Below are positions 42,334-53,055 of a stretch of DNA of 64,000 nt, one piece after another. The stretch lies in the NCBI RefSeq assembly GCF_046098205.1, contig NZ_JBJURJ010000017.1, positions 62,001-126,000 on the forward strand. Direction: 5' to 3'. Position 1 is the stretch's first letter; every line of letters begins with the position of its first letter. This stretch comes from Paenibacillus_AR mesotrionivorans (GTDB lineage Bacteria; Bacillota; Bacilli; Paenibacillales; NBRC-103111). The translations under genes and the position numbers were made by a program. Below the pieces are notes generated by a model. The model saw nothing but the letters and a program-made list of their open reading frames with translations. It was not told where the DNA came from and did not search any database.

Positions 42334-45300
42334 CTATTCCAAACCCAGGATGCGTGTGATTATCACGGCAGCCTCCGCACGGGTTGTTGGGGACCTAGGG
42401 GAGAAACGACCGCTGTCCTGGCCTTGGATCACCCCGGCTTCATTCAGGCTTCTTACCGCATCCACCGCGTAATCAGCGATTTGGGCGCCGTCCTGGAAAT
42501 TTGTTCCACTTCGGGTGGGCTGCAGCTCTATTCCTCCCGCTTTCAGAATCCGTATCACCAGCACGGCCATTTCCTCCCGGGTCACCGGTTGAGCGGGACC
42601 GAAGCTTCCATCCTCATAACCGTTGATGATGTGGAGTGTCTGTGCTGATGCGATGGAGTCGGAATACCACTCGCCCGCCCTTACATCCGTAAAGGAAGCG
42701 GTTTGACCTGTTTGTAGCAGGCCGAAGGCTTCCAGCATCATCTTCAGGAATTCTGCCCTGGAGACAGCAGCCCCCGGTGCGAAATGCTCCTGGCTTATTC
42801 CATCGATAATCCGGCGGGCAAACAAAGCATCCACACTATCCTTGGCCCAGCCGTAATCTCCCAGATCCTTGAAGACTGAGTTAAATACGGCCACACCGTA
42901 GATGCCGGGCTTTTTCATGGCGAAAACAAGCTCTCCGGTTCCGGTTTCATACTTGGATTGGCGGACAATGTCCAAACGTCCTTGCTGACCGGCAGATGCC
43001 GCCACCAGGCTGTGCCGGGACTCCCCGGTTTGGAGCGTATACGGAATACGCACCTCTATATCACCGCCGGGCGTGAGGATTTCCAGCGGCTTCCCATCAG
43101 CCGAGATGCTGATCTCAAGCACCGGCTTTTCATGAAGCGCTTGATGGAGTGCAGCCGGCCATTCCGGAGCAGGCCCGGTCTTTAAGGAGAATATCAGACT
43201 GCATTTCCCGGTTAGTCCGGCAAAGGATTGAACCGGTATGTTCAAGGTCGCGAGGCTGGTTTGAACGATTACGACATCAATTTCTTGCTTGAAGGCCTTG
43301 GTCCAGGCCTCCAGTGGAAGCTCCAAGGAGATGGAGGCGGCATGCCCCTCCGGCGCCAGATCAATTAGCAGACGTTTCTCCTGGGCCTCTGCCGCATGAG
43401 CAAGTGCCTTGTTCAAGCTAGCCGCATCCAACAGGGCTTCTGCCGCTCCGTTCTTTACGGCGGGTTTTATCTTGATCCGTGCGCCTTCCACAACCGTCCC
43501 TGCTTCTGTACCGGACGTGCTGCCTGCACCACCTGACCAGCCACCCTGGGAGCCGCTTCCGGAGGAATTCGTCCTGGCGGTAAAGTCGTCACTTGCAGAA
43601 CGGTTTCCCGCCCCATCGAATGCCGCCACCTTAAAGGTATAGGCAGTGCCCGATGCCAAACCGGTAAAGGTATAGCTGTAAGTGGAGGCCGTTACCGTAC
43701 CTGCTGACTGTCCGTTCCGGTACACTTCATATCCGGTGACACCCACGTTGTCGGTGGATGGCGTCCATCCTAGGACCAATGAGCTGGTGGTGACGGACGT
43801 GGCCGTTAACCCGGCAGGTGCCGAGGGCGGCGTTTGATCCGCCGCAGGCAGCGGCGCATCGGGATCTACCACTGTTACATGAGCAGCAGCTAGCAATGCT
43901 GTTCCATACACAGCACCTGAGACGCTGAAGCTCCCCGGAACGCTGTACAACACCGGGTCCACATGATTCCAAACCACCGGAACGGGCAGAACCGTCTTAT
44001 TGTTGTAAACCGCGTCGACGACACTTGGCAATTCAGGCGGTATGCCTACCGCAGTGCGAACCTCCAGAGGCTTCAGGCTTTCGATAAACGGAAGCTTCTC
44101 CAATTGTTCCAGCGCTAGCCGCAAGCTTCCGGCGGCCTCGTCGATTTGCTGCTGCGTGCTGGCGGCGGCATGCAGCCGTTCTTGCCCGGCAGACTCGGCC
44201 GTCTGAAGTGCTGACCGTGTGCTGTCCGTATAATCCCCGGGCTCAAGCGCTGCCGCCTCCGCCAGCAGGAGCTCCAGCAGAGAGTCATCCCGCCATGCTG
44301 CATTCCCTTCGTACAGCCGGATTATTTCCTGCCCATCCAATGCCCGGTTGTAAATCACAAGCTCGTCAAGCTTGCCGCTAAACAGCGGATCTGCCGCAAA
44401 TTGGCTTTTTCCGAGATAATTCAGCCCTGCTTTGATATCCTTCGGTTTAATGGTTACGGGTGCGGATGCTTTTTCCACTCCGTTAATAAAAATGCTGCCA
44501 TTGCCGCCGCCCAGAGTAACCGCCACATGCACCCATTGCTGAAGCGGAAGCTGATCCGTATTGACCACCTGCTCCGCCCCTCCGTTCTTCACGGCAAAAC
44601 GCAGGGTATTATTGCCCGACTGCGGCGTCAGGAACATATATTGGGTGGTGCTATTGCCAAAATCGAAGATCCGCTGCCATTGGCCTCCCGAAGTCCAATA
44701 TACCCAAAAGGCCACTGTCATTTCGTCATAACCGGCCAGAGCATGCCCTTGAGGCAGCTGCAGATACTGCTGATCCGGTGCGTTCAATTGAATTGCCTGC
44801 CCATGCCGTCCTTCCGCATAAACGGGCGAACCTATGCCTGTTGCAGAGGCGGCTCCGAAGGAATTTTCCAGATTCCCCTCAAAGGCATACTTTGACAAAG
44901 GGTTAGGCACCAGCGAATCCTCCGCCTTCGCCAGCTCCGCAAGCAGCTGCTGGATATTTGCTCCCGGCTTCGCCAATTCAGCCGTAATCCGCTCCGCTTC
45001 CTGCTGATACCCATAATAGCTGCCCCGGGTATAATCTCCGGCAGGGTAAATATGAAGCCCTACCTCCAGGCTCAAGGTTTGGGTGGCAGAATATTGGGTG
45101 TTGCTGACGACAAAGGTAACCGTATGGCTTCCGTAATCTGTCTGCTGCGGTGTCCATGATAACGTACCGTTGGCAGGATTAAACGTTGCACCCTGCGGCA
45201 CATGCAGCGCCTGGTACACCAAGGTCTGGCCGGACGGATCAGATGCCGTAACCTGATAGGTGAACGGTTGTCTTGCTGTCAGCTGCGCATTGGCGACCTG

Positions 45301-48300
45301 CTCCAGCTGCGGCGCTCCCCTCACGGTAATATGGACCGTGTCCGAGGTGGAGTAGATGCCTGCAGTTGCGGTGAAAACCAGCTTGTATACTCCTCCTTGT
45401 TCCTTGGTGGGGGTCCACATAAACCCGCCGGTGGAGGGGTCGAAAGACGCACCTGCGGGAAGCGGATTCACTGAATATAGGGTGCCCGGCATATTGTTCA
45501 ACGTCCGGACCGTAAAGCTTATCCGGGTTTCCGCATCTGCCGACACATCCGGAATAGGGGCGATCAAGGGCACGCCTTCTTTGTACGCAAGATTGCCCTG
45601 TGCCAACAGAAGCTCCGTAACAGCTTGATCCACCTTAGTCTGATTGGAGCCGCTGCTGTTATTTACCTCATCCGCTGCCTCCAGAGCCGTTTGGAAGGCC
45701 AGCAGACTGGAAGCTGTGTACAGCTCAATGTTCAAATCGGCCGACTTCTCAATCAAATATGCCAGCAGCGTCTTGTCAATGGAAACGCCGGAATAGAACT
45801 CCAGCTCCGCAACATTGGCCCCTCCCGACGGCGAATAATAGCGCAGATATCGGTATGGAGCTCCGCCGCTTAAAGCAACTGTATACCATTCCAATGCGCT
45901 GGCGCCGCTGATGGTGTGGAGATTGACATAGGAGACACCGTCTGCGGAACCCTGCAGAACCGCCCCGTTAACCCGGCTGACATATTCATTGGCCGGTTTG
46001 CCTGCCCTGCCTGGTCTGGGATAAAACTTGAAGCTGGTTAATGCCTTTTCATTGCCCGCTCCCAAATCCACATCGATCCAGCCGGGATTGCTTTCATTAT
46101 CCGTATAGGTAACCGTGTTGCCGTCGAAGGCCCTCCAGCCGTTGGCAGCGCGGTTATCTGTGGAGCTTCCCCATGACTTATGCGAAGCCGCTACCATATC
46201 CGGAGCAAGCGCAACCTTCTCCGATCCCGACGGCAGAGTAGTGCTTAAGACCAGCAGCTTCTCCCCTTCCTTCAGCTCATTCAGCAGCTCCAGCTTATTG
46301 GCACCTGGCTGACCGAAGGCTTCCACAATACGGTCGGCCGTCTGTTTATACAGATAATAGCTGAGTCTGGTGTAACCCTCCGGCCCCAGCACCTTGGAGC
46401 TGATATCCGGAATGTCATATTCGCCGTACAGTTCTGCCTCCGCAATATTGCCGCTCCATGCCCCGCTGTTGGAAATTCGGATGTAGCGGTAAGCACTCCC
46501 GTCCTTGATCTGTTCCCCGTTGATATAGGTCCAGGCATTGTCCGCCGCCCCGGATACAGCCGGAGTCAGGTCGGTCCATACTGCATTATCGTTGGAGCCC
46601 TTCACAACAACGCCGTTCATCCGGGCGGCATAACCGGTTCTTGGCATCAAGACCACACCGTTCAGGCGGACGGAAGCCCCTTCGCCAAAGTCCACTGTGT
46701 AATAGGCATCGGTACCGGCAGCAAGATCACCGAAGGTGGCCGGATTGCCGTCAAACAGCAGGGAACCCACCTTGTCTGCCGGCAGACCTCCGCTGCCATA
46801 GCCCGCGCTGGAGGCAGTGACGGAAGCCAGCTTGGAAACATCCAGGAATCCGGACCGGTTGATGTAATACAGCGATGAATTGTCCGTGGTGAACATCACC
46901 GTATCCGCAGAGATGCCTGCGGCCGTTTTGTAGTCGATGGCAAACCTTATTTTGCCCATAGCCATTGTGCTGTCCATTGTCGCAAACGCCGTCCATGTCC
47001 GCTGGTCCGGTGAAATAACTGCCGCCTGCCGTCCTTGGATGGCCACCTGCACACCCGTTACCGGTTCGGTGGAGGTGAAGGAAACGGACACCGTATCTCC
47101 GGTGCTGACCCGGCCTTGGACAGCTTGGGGGGAAGTGACGGAGACCGATGCCAGCTTGTTATGGGTTTCATGGCGGGTGCCGATAATCCGCAGCTCCGAT
47201 AATTCAAACATGGTGCTGGTAGGCGCATCATTCATATGCAGCTTCAGAAACCGGTACTGATTCTGCCGCAGCTCCCCGCTCACCTGCAGCTCCTGCATAT
47301 CATCGGCTGCAACCGTTCGCCCAGGCGTCAAGCGGATCCAGCTTTCTCTGTCATTGGAGCCGTATAAGGCTGCCCCGCCGATCCGTTCCGGAAATCCGGC
47401 TCTCACCTGAAGCTTAACAGCATCGGCGGAAACCTTGAAATTTGCTCCGAAGTCGATAATAAAGCTGCGGTCACCTGTCAGATAATAACCTGCGAAGCTG
47501 TCGGGAGCATTGTCTACCAAACTGGCAATTTGAGTGCCAAAGGTGGAGGTGACAACCATATTGACATAATCCATACTCCCGTCTTCCATAAGCGGAGTCA
47601 GCAGCCGCAGCCCCCGGACCGCGCTGTCCAATTGGAATAACTGCCTATAAAATTCCTCATCCGCCGCTGTTTGCAGCTTTTGGAGGGACTTCGCATATTC
47701 TGCTTGAAAAGCTTCCAATGTGACAGAAATATAATGAGTCTCCGGTTTATACGGAGCAATAGCCGCTGTCACCGCTCCTTGGCGATCATTGGCCACTGTA
47801 ATGGTGACTGATCTGGCGATTACAGAGGTCCCATCACCGGCGCTGACCACCAGGGAATAGCTTCCCGGCTGTACAGGCTTCCAGGAGAAGGCCCCTGTAG
47901 CTTCATCGAACATAGCTCCCTCAGGTTTGTTGTCCATCTGATAGCGTACACGCTCTCCCGCTCCCGCATCCCCAGCCGAGAAATCATAGGTGAGGGTTGC
48001 TTGTGAGCCCGTGTAAGCGTACAAATTCAAGTCCGATTTGCCCGCCGCAAAAGCTGGAGGTGTCAGCTGCGCCGCCGCATCCAGAAGGATATGGTCAATA
48101 TCAACAAACGTGCCGTTTCCGGTTGCCTTAAGATAAATCAGATCCCCCAGACCCTGAAATTCATTCATGTTGAGGACCGCATATTGCCATTGTCCTTTGG
48201 TATCCGGCAGCACTATCCCGTTGTCTTTCCAGCCATTCAGCTCTAAGCGGGCCGTGCCATTGGTGCGCACTTTCAATGCCACCGTCTTCAAGGTTGTGCC

Positions 48301-49854
48301 GGAGGCCACTAACGATACCCGGCTGCCCTCCGCCGTTGCCTGAATTCGGACATAAGAGGCTCCGCCCTCATCGGTTCCGACCGCAGCATACTCCCCGCCA
48401 TTCAGATCCGTGGCCGTCCGGTACTCCATCTCCTGCAAGCCGCTTGAGGATACCTTCGGCAATGTGGAGTCGCCTTCTCCGGCCGCTTCCGCCGGAATAA
48501 ACAGCCAATAATCGGCTCCCGCATCAGGAGATTCCCACCAGAACATATGGCGCTTCCGGAACATATCGGCATAATACGGGGCTTCCTTTTCCAGATCCAA
48601 ACCCAGGTTGTATTTGTAGTAATAATACTGGCCATACACATTGCCGCCGATCCGCCCCCGATAGTTACCGGACAGAATCTGATACACAATGGGAACACCA
48701 TTGTCATAACGGGCGATGACAGGTGTCCACGGGGTATCATGCCCCAGCATAAACCGGGCGAAATAATCCGATGCGGCAAGAATCCGGTTGCCCAGAAACG
48801 CGTAAGCGGTTACAGCGTTTCCCGCAGTGGAGATGGTACCCGATTCTGGATCCACCTTCGTCCCCTGAGCCTCCAGCAGCCGGGCCAAAATTTCCGCATT
48901 GGTAAGATCTCCCGCACCGTGGGCCTGATCACGTCCCATCTCCACATGCTGGACTCTGGGCGTTTCCAGAGGCTCTCCAGTGCTCTCATTATGCGTCACC
49001 AGCCGGAATAACCGTATAATGGCCCCATTCTGTCCTTGGTCGGGAGCCGTGGCATTGACTGTAAACCACTCCACACCCTCTGCATACCTATCCGCATTGT
49101 CACTAAAGATGTAACCCGCAACGGCGCCAAGCAGCGGATATAAATGCTGGTTCATAAACTTATCGTTAAAATGGCAGAAGGTTTCGATCATGGGCGTAAT
49201 CAGATTGGTTGTAAAATGAGTTGTATCCTCCTCCGTCCATGCCCATTTCGGGTCCTCCCCGGGGGCCCCGGAATAACGGAGAATTTCGGCAGCGGTTACC
49301 ATCCGGTTCAGAGGCACCCCCATATGGATATGGGAGTCGGTAAAATAGGCATATTGGGTTGGGTCCATCTGGGACCACAAACGAATGATCCGCATGGCAT
49401 TGGCCCGATAGCTATCCTCTCCGGTAAACACATACATCAGTGCTTGTGTATAGGCTCTTAATCCGTCGGCCACAAACTCGCCTTTGCTGTTCACACTGCG
49501 CTTCTTCGGATTATCCGTGCCATCCGCATTGGCGCTGCCGAATATATTGGCGGAGAAGGTGCTAGAGGCATATGCAGATTGGCTCATGGTCACGTAATAG
49601 GAATACCAGGGCTCCTGCTTGGCGATCACCTGTGCCCTGGCATTCTCCAGAATCTCTTTGGTCAGGCTGATACCCGGATGGGTGAACCCTTCCTGAGAGG
49701 TGACAGAGGTAATCACTACCTTATCCGAGCCAGCAGGGGCAGCGTCTGCCGCCTCCGCCTTCTGCTGGCCAAATGGCAAATATGCTGCTACCAGTGTTAC
49801 CGCCAACAGCAGACTCCATAGTTTGTGGAGCCGCTTATGCTGCTTGTTGTTCAT
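42334..49854 (-). CDS. 2506-residue S-layer-anchored multimodular polysaccharide lyase
   Basis: Signal peptide 1-36. Alginate-lyase-superfamily domain about 55-450 (FTHPGISLTKEILENARAQV; VEMGRDQAHGAGDLTNAEIL). Then come a beta-sandwich 465-595, putative Ig 600-692, F5/8C-like modules 755-893, 1005-1145 and 1210-1356 (LYGSNDRESW, VKGSNDNAVW, LQGSADGVSY), FIVAR-like helices 1357-1425, two putative Ig modules 1428-1600, LamG 1655-1848, FIVAR 1850-1920, Ig-like 1925-1998, FN3 2007-2095, a Gly/Ser linker, a domain of unknown type 2120-2325, and three SLH domains 2326-2506. The SLH domains tie it to the cell wall, so it would degrade polysaccharide at the surface. Start has GGAGG upstream; it is 15 bases after the GH28-like gene. 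Confidence 0.88.
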   Translation of the reverse strand: MNNKQHKRLHKLWSLLLAVTLVAAYLPFGQQKAEAADAAPAGSDKVVITSVTSQEGFTHPGISLTKEILENARAQVIAKQEPWYSYYVTMSQSAYASSTFSANIFGSANADGTDNPKKRSVNSKGEFVADGLRAYTQALMYVFTGEDSYRANAMRIIRLWSQMDPTQYAYFTDSHIHMGVPLNRMVTAAEILRYSGAPGEDPKWAWTEEDTTHFTTNLITPMIETFCHFNDKFMNQHLYPLLGAVAGYIFSDNADRYAEGVEWFTVNATAPDQGQNGAIIRLFRLVTHNESTGEPLETPRVQHVEMGRDQAHGAGDLTNAEILARLLEAQGTKVDPESGTISTAGNAVTAYAFLGNRILAASDYFARFMLGHDTPWTPVIARYDNGVPIVYQILSGNYRGRIGGNVYGQYYYYKYNLGLDLEKEAPYYADMFRKRHMFWWESPDAGADYWLFIPAEAAGEGDSTLPKVSSSGLQEMEYRTATDLNGGEYAAVGTDEGGASYVRIQATAEGSRVSLVASGTTLKTVALKVRTNGTARLELNGWKDNGIVLPDTKGQWQYAVLNMNEFQGLGDLIYLKATGNGTFVDIDHILLDAAAQLTPPAFAAGKSDLNLYAYTGSQATLTYDFSAGDAGAGERVRYQMDNKPEGAMFDEATGAFSWKPVQPGSYSLVVSAGDGTSVIARSVTITVANDRQGAVTAAIAPYKPETHYISVTLEAFQAEYAKSLQKLQTAADEEFYRQLFQLDSAVRGLRLLTPLMEDGSMDYVNMVVTSTFGTQIASLVDNAPDSFAGYYLTGDRSFIIDFGANFKVSADAVKLQVRAGFPERIGGAALYGSNDRESWIRLTPGRTVAADDMQELQVSGELRQNQYRFLKLHMNDAPTSTMFELSELRIIGTRHETHNKLASVSVTSPQAVQGRVSTGDTVSVSFTSTEPVTGVQVAIQGRQAAVISPDQRTWTAFATMDSTMAMGKIRFAIDYKTAAGISADTVMFTTDNSSLYYINRSGFLDVSKLASVTASSAGYGSGGLPADKVGSLLFDGNPATFGDLAAGTDAYYTVDFGEGASVRLNGVVLMPRTGYAARMNGVVVKGSNDNAVWTDLTPAVSGAADNAWTYINGEQIKDGSAYRYIRISNSGAWSGNIAEAELYGEYDIPDISSKVLGPEGYTRLSYYLYKQTADRIVEAFGQPGANKLELLNELKEGEKLLVLSTTLPSGSEKVALAPDMVAASHKSWGSSTDNRAANGWRAFDGNTVTYTDNESNPGWIDVDLGAGNEKALTSFKFYPRPGRAGKPANEYVSRVNGAVLQGSADGVSYVNLHTISGASALEWYTVALSGGAPYRYLRYYSPSGGANVAELEFYSGVSIDKTLLAYLIEKSADLNIELYTASSLLAFQTALEAADEVNNSSGSNQTKVDQAVTELLLAQGNLAYKEGVPLIAPIPDVSADAETRISFTVRTLNNMPGTLYSVNPLPAGASFDPSTGGFMWTPTKEQGGVYKLVFTATAGIYSTSDTVHITVRGAPQLEQVANAQLTARQPFTYQVTASDPSGQTLVYQALHVPQGATFNPANGTLSWTPQQTDYGSHTVTFVVSNTQYSATQTLSLEVGLHIYPAGDYTRGSYYGYQQEAERITAELAKPGANIQQLLAELAKAEDSLVPNPLSKYAFEGNLENSFGAASATGIGSPVYAEGRHGQAIQLNAPDQQYLQLPQGHALAGYDEMTVAFWVYWTSGGQWQRIFDFGNSTTQYMFLTPQSGNNTLRFAVKNGGAEQVVNTDQLPLQQWVHVAVTLGGGNGSIFINGVEKASAPVTIKPKDIKAGLNYLGKSQFAADPLFSGKLDELVIYNRALDGQEIIRLYEGNAAWRDDSLLELLLAEAAALEPGDYTDSTRSALQTAESAGQERLHAAASTQQQIDEAAGSLRLALEQLEKLPFIESLKPLEVRTAVGIPPELPSVVDAVYNNKTVLPVPVVWNHVDPVLYSVPGSFSVSGAVYGTALLAAAHVTVVDPDAPLPAADQTPPSAPAGLTATSVTTSSLVLGWTPSTDNVGVTGYEVYRNGQSAGTVTASTYSYTFTGLASGTAYTFKVAAFDGAGNRSASDDFTARTNSSGSGSQGGWSGGAGSTSGTEAGTVVEGARIKIKPAVKNGAAEALLDAASLNKALAHAAEAQEKRLLIDLAPEGHAASISLELPLEAWTKAFKQEIDVVIVQTSLATLNIPVQSFAGLTGKCSLIFSLKTGPAPEWPAALHQALHEKPVLEISISADGKPLEILTPGGDIEVRIPYTLQTGESRHSLVAASAGQQGRLDIVRQSKYETGTGELVFAMKKPGIYGVAVFNSVFKDLGDYGWAKDSVDALFARRIIDGISQEHFAPGAAVSRAEFLKMMLEAFGLLQTGQTASFTDVRAGEWYSDSIASAQTLHIINGYEDGSFGPAQPVTREEMAVLVIRILKAGGIELQPTRSGTNFQDGAQIADYAVDAVRSLNEAGVIQGQDSGRFSPRSPTTRAEAAVIITRILGLE

Positions 49855-49869
49855 AACAAACCTCCCCGC

Positions 49870-51309
49870 TTATTCTTCAAATCGAATATGGTGTGTATGC
49901 TGGCCGATGACGAAGCTGCCTGCTTCCGGTGTCAGGACAGTCTGCCCGTGAATCCGCAGGTTGCGGAACACAACGCCCTCCACGGTGCGAGTCTCGTCAT
50001 AACCTTCGATGACCGATGGATGGGGACATTCCCCGTCGAAGCTGACATTCTCAAATTCCACATTGCGGATCCCCTGGCCGGGATAGGGGTTGTACTTTTC
50101 ATTTTGGAGCACCCGGATATCGATCAGACGGCCCAGCTCGAAGGGCTCCACCCGGATATTGCGGAAGCTGACGTCCCGGACAGTATTCTTGTCCCCTACA
50201 TTAATGGACATACAGCCCCAATACCCGTCCTGCGGCTCATGATGCTCCAGGATATCAATCTGGTCAAAATGAATGTCCGCTATGATATCCCCATTGCCGC
50301 CATGATCGCCGTGGCAGCCGATGTTTACCGGATGGGCTACATCCGCCCACAGAATGGAATTGCGGACCATAACGGACCGTGTATCCCCATTGAAGTCTCC
50401 TCTGCTGCCATAGATGGCAATACAATCATCGGAGGTACGCAGGAACACATCTTCAATGACGATATCCCTGCAGGACATCATATCGATGCCGTCGCACCAG
50501 CCACGGGTGCTGAAGGATTTGAAATTGCGGATATATACCTGCTCCGATTGGCCCAGATGGATGCTGTAATGGGGAGGATCAACAGATATAATGTCCTCCA
50601 CCCGGATATTCCGGGAAAAATCGATCTGCACGCTCCGCCAATAGGTGGTTTTGGCAATATCCCGCAAGAAGATCATTCCCCGTCCCCGTATGGTGACATC
50701 CTCTACATGCTTGCACAGCATGGATCCAACAACCATAGAACCCCCTGCCAGATACACAGTCTTACCCGAGGGGACTGCCAAAAGCCCTTCCTCCAGCAGG
50801 TGAAAACCCGGCCCGAAATAAAGAACCGCTGGTTCGGGACCGCCGCTCCCCTTTCCACTCAATCTTTCAACGAGATCGGCACTTTTATGCACTCCCGGTG
50901 CAATGAATACCACACCGCCATCCTCCGGCTGAGGCGCGTCCGTCTCCAAGCCATTAGCAAACACATGGAGATTATGGAACCTGTCGCCATCCGTCTCCAC
51001 ACTCAGCTTGCAAGGGTGGTCCAGCCGGAACAGAACCATGTCTCCCTCCAGCTGCGGAACAATCCCCAGTGCCTTGGGCCTAAGCTCCACCTCCCGGGGA
51101 GCTCCCCTGCGGCACAGCACCTCCATCTCTACGGCGCCCACAAAATCAAAGGTGACCATACTGGATTTCCGCACCTGATGCATATCCACCAGGACCTCAT
51201 ACGTAAACAGCTCCTGCCATTCCCCATCCGGCACTCTGACCCGAACCGCATAATCGGAATTGGCTGTAGCCTCCGCCGGAGCCGGATAAACCTTCAACTG
51301 CCCTTTCAT
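49870..51309 (-). CDS. GH28-like right-handed beta-helix enzyme (cytosolic), copy 1
   Basis: About 479 residues from ATG 51309. An N-terminal beta domain (1-120) precedes a beta-helix with repeated turns (VEDVTIRGRGMIF, IRVEDIISVDPPHYSIHLG, VYIRNFKSFSTRGWCDGIDM). Probable catalytic acids are in DGID and D294/D295 (RTSDDCIAIYG), followed by NIGCHGDHGGN where GH28 has GHG; the classical NTD is changed, so specificity may differ from polygalacturonase. There is no signal peptide, so it acts on imported oligosaccharides. It lies between the binding protein and the SLH lyase. A paralogue is at 61531-63027. Confidence 0.85.
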   Translation of the reverse strand: MKGQLKVYPAPAEATANSDYAVRVRVPDGEWQELFTYEVLVDMHQVRKSSMVTFDFVGAVEMEVLCRRGAPREVELRPKALGIVPQLEGDMVLFRLDHPCKLSVETDGDRFHNLHVFANGLETDAPQPEDGGVVFIAPGVHKSADLVERLSGKGSGGPEPAVLYFGPGFHLLEEGLLAVPSGKTVYLAGGSMVVGSMLCKHVEDVTIRGRGMIFLRDIAKTTYWRSVQIDFSRNIRVEDIISVDPPHYSIHLGQSEQVYIRNFKSFSTRGWCDGIDMMSCRDIVIEDVFLRTSDDCIAIYGSRGDFNGDTRSVMVRNSILWADVAHPVNIGCHGDHGGNGDIIADIHFDQIDILEHHEPQDGYWGCMSINVGDKNTVRDVSFRNIRVEPFELGRLIDIRVLQNEKYNPYPGQGIRNVEFENVSFDGECPHPSVIEGYDETRTVEGVVFRNLRIHGQTVLTPEAGSFVIGQHTHHIRFEE

Positions 51310-51398
51310 GGTGCACATCCTGTCCTTTCTATTGGTATCGGATATGCAGAAGGACCGGAACACCAATACTCTGCTCCAGTCCTCTGTCTGCCCTATCC

Positions 51399-52976
51399 TT
51401 ATTTTTTCTTGCGGTCCTCGTATACCTTGGTTACTTCATTGGTCACCTCTTGGCCCCCGGATTTCAGCCAATTGGCCTTGTAGGTATCGAAATCGCCGTC
51501 CGTATTGACTTCACCCAGAATCGCTTTAATGAAATAGCTGTCCTGAAGGGTCTGCAGATTGGTCCAGTATTTCGGCTTGCTGGTCAAGGAGGTAGGCCCG
51601 ATCAGGTCGGTGATCAGCTTAATGCCGGGATCGGTGTAATATTTCTTGGCCAATTCATCATACACAGGCTTGGTATTAAACTTGGTCTTGGACCGGTCCA
51701 CACCGCCCAGCATATTGTAAAAGCCGGAGGCGCCCACCTTGTTGCCTGCTTTGTTAGGGTCTGTACTGGCTGTCACCAGATTGGTTTGCGGATCCTTGGT
51801 GTAGGTATTGCCTTCTTCTCCGTATTGGGTGAGCAGCCAGCCCTCATCGGTTGTGGACACATATTCCAGCAGTTGCAGGATCTTGGCCAGCTTGGCCTTG
51901 TCCTTCACCGCATCCGTTCCAATCAGGATAGGCGCCTGGCGGGCACCGTAGGCTACAGCATGGAGCTGTCCGTCCGTAGAGACGATGGAGCCGGGAATAT
52001 AGCTCAAACCCTTCTCGTAGGCAGCTTTGCCGATGTAGCCGGATTCCAGATACGTGTTGCCGGGCTGAACATTGTCCAGCATTCCGATCTTTTGGTTGGC
52101 CACCTTCACATTGTTCTCGTTATTATCCGAGGTGATGAATTCAGGATCAATATATCCGGCCTTGTACCATTTGGCCAGCAGCTTCAGAGCGGCACGGGAG
52201 CTTTCGGACACGCCGCCATACTCCGCCTTGCCGTCGGCGCCCAGCCGGAACTGGTAAGGAGCCACATTATGGGCTGCAAAAATGCTGGGGAACAGCTGAT
52301 TGGTCAGCTTTCCTCTGCCGCCCAGACCGTAGGTGTCCTTCTTGCCGTTGCCGTCGGGATCATTGTTGACAAACTTGTTCAGCACATCCTCCACCTCGGC
52401 CAGTGTTTTGGGTGTGGAGGTATAACCGATTTTCTTCAGCCATTGCTCATTGTAAGCCGGCAGAAAGCCGTTCAACCCGCCCAGGTAGACCCGGGGCACC
52501 CCATAGTTCTGGCCTTTGTACAAGCCGATTTCCCAAGCGGTATTGTCAACTGCATCCAAGGCCTTCACGTAATTGGGCATATACTGCTTAATGTCCTCCA
52601 CCGGCACGGGAGCGATAATTCCCTGGTCCGCCCATTGCACCATATCCGTTTCGGTAACGTCTACCGGGAACAAATCGGGCACATCGCCGGAGGCTAACAG
52701 GACGCTAAACTTCTCCCGCCAGCTGCTGCGTTCGTATTTCACATTTTTGATCTTGATATTCAGCTTTTCCTCCAGCTTCTTCTGGACATAGTTGTCGTCT
52801 GTCTCTGGAGCGTTGTAGTTGTTTGCAATGACGATCTCGATGGGCTTCTCGCTTTTGGCCGTGGAGCCGGGGGCTGAGGAAGCGGTTGAATTTTTATCCC
52901 CGCTGCAGCCTGCCATGAGGGATGCCGACAGCAGCACCGCCGTAGCGGCAGCAGCAGCTTTTTTTCTTTGACCCAT
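51399..52976 (-). CDS. Extracellular sugar-binding lipoprotein of an LplA/YtcQ-type ABC transporter
   Basis: 525 residues. Lipoprotein signal with lipobox LMAGC (C24), then a Ser/Thr-rich linker and the solute-binding fold (EIVIANNYNAPETDDNYVQK, LASGDVPDLFPVD, TPKTLAEVEDVLNKF, DPDGNGKKDTYGLGG, the last resembling a calcium-binding loop). It captures oligosaccharides for the two permeases encoded upstream. The gap to the permease gene is about 80 bases and contains a GGCGC/GCGCC hairpin that may adjust expression. No ATPase is encoded here; a shared MsmX-type ATPase is likely, by family knowledge. Confidence 0.92.
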   Translation of the reverse strand: MGQRKKAAAAATAVLLSASLMAGCSGDKNSTASSAPGSTAKSEKPIEIVIANNYNAPETDDNYVQKKLEEKLNIKIKNVKYERSSWREKFSVLLASGDVPDLFPVDVTETDMVQWADQGIIAPVPVEDIKQYMPNYVKALDAVDNTAWEIGLYKGQNYGVPRVYLGGLNGFLPAYNEQWLKKIGYTSTPKTLAEVEDVLNKFVNNDPDGNGKKDTYGLGGRGKLTNQLFPSIFAAHNVAPYQFRLGADGKAEYGGVSESSRAALKLLAKWYKAGYIDPEFITSDNNENNVKVANQKIGMLDNVQPGNTYLESGYIGKAAYEKGLSYIPGSIVSTDGQLHAVAYGARQAPILIGTDAVKDKAKLAKILQLLEYVSTTDEGWLLTQYGEEGNTYTKDPQTNLVTASTDPNKAGNKVGASGFYNMLGGVDRSKTKFNTKPVYDELAKKYYTDPGIKLITDLIGPTSLTSKPKYWTNLQTLQDSYFIKAILGEVNTDGDFDTYKANWLKSGGQEVTNEVTKVYEDRKKK

Positions 52977-53055
52977 TGTGTTTATTCCTCCCGTTTTGAA
53001 TGCGAGTATTATTTAGACGGGCGCCCACTGGAACGCGCCGCTTAAACCGGTCTCT

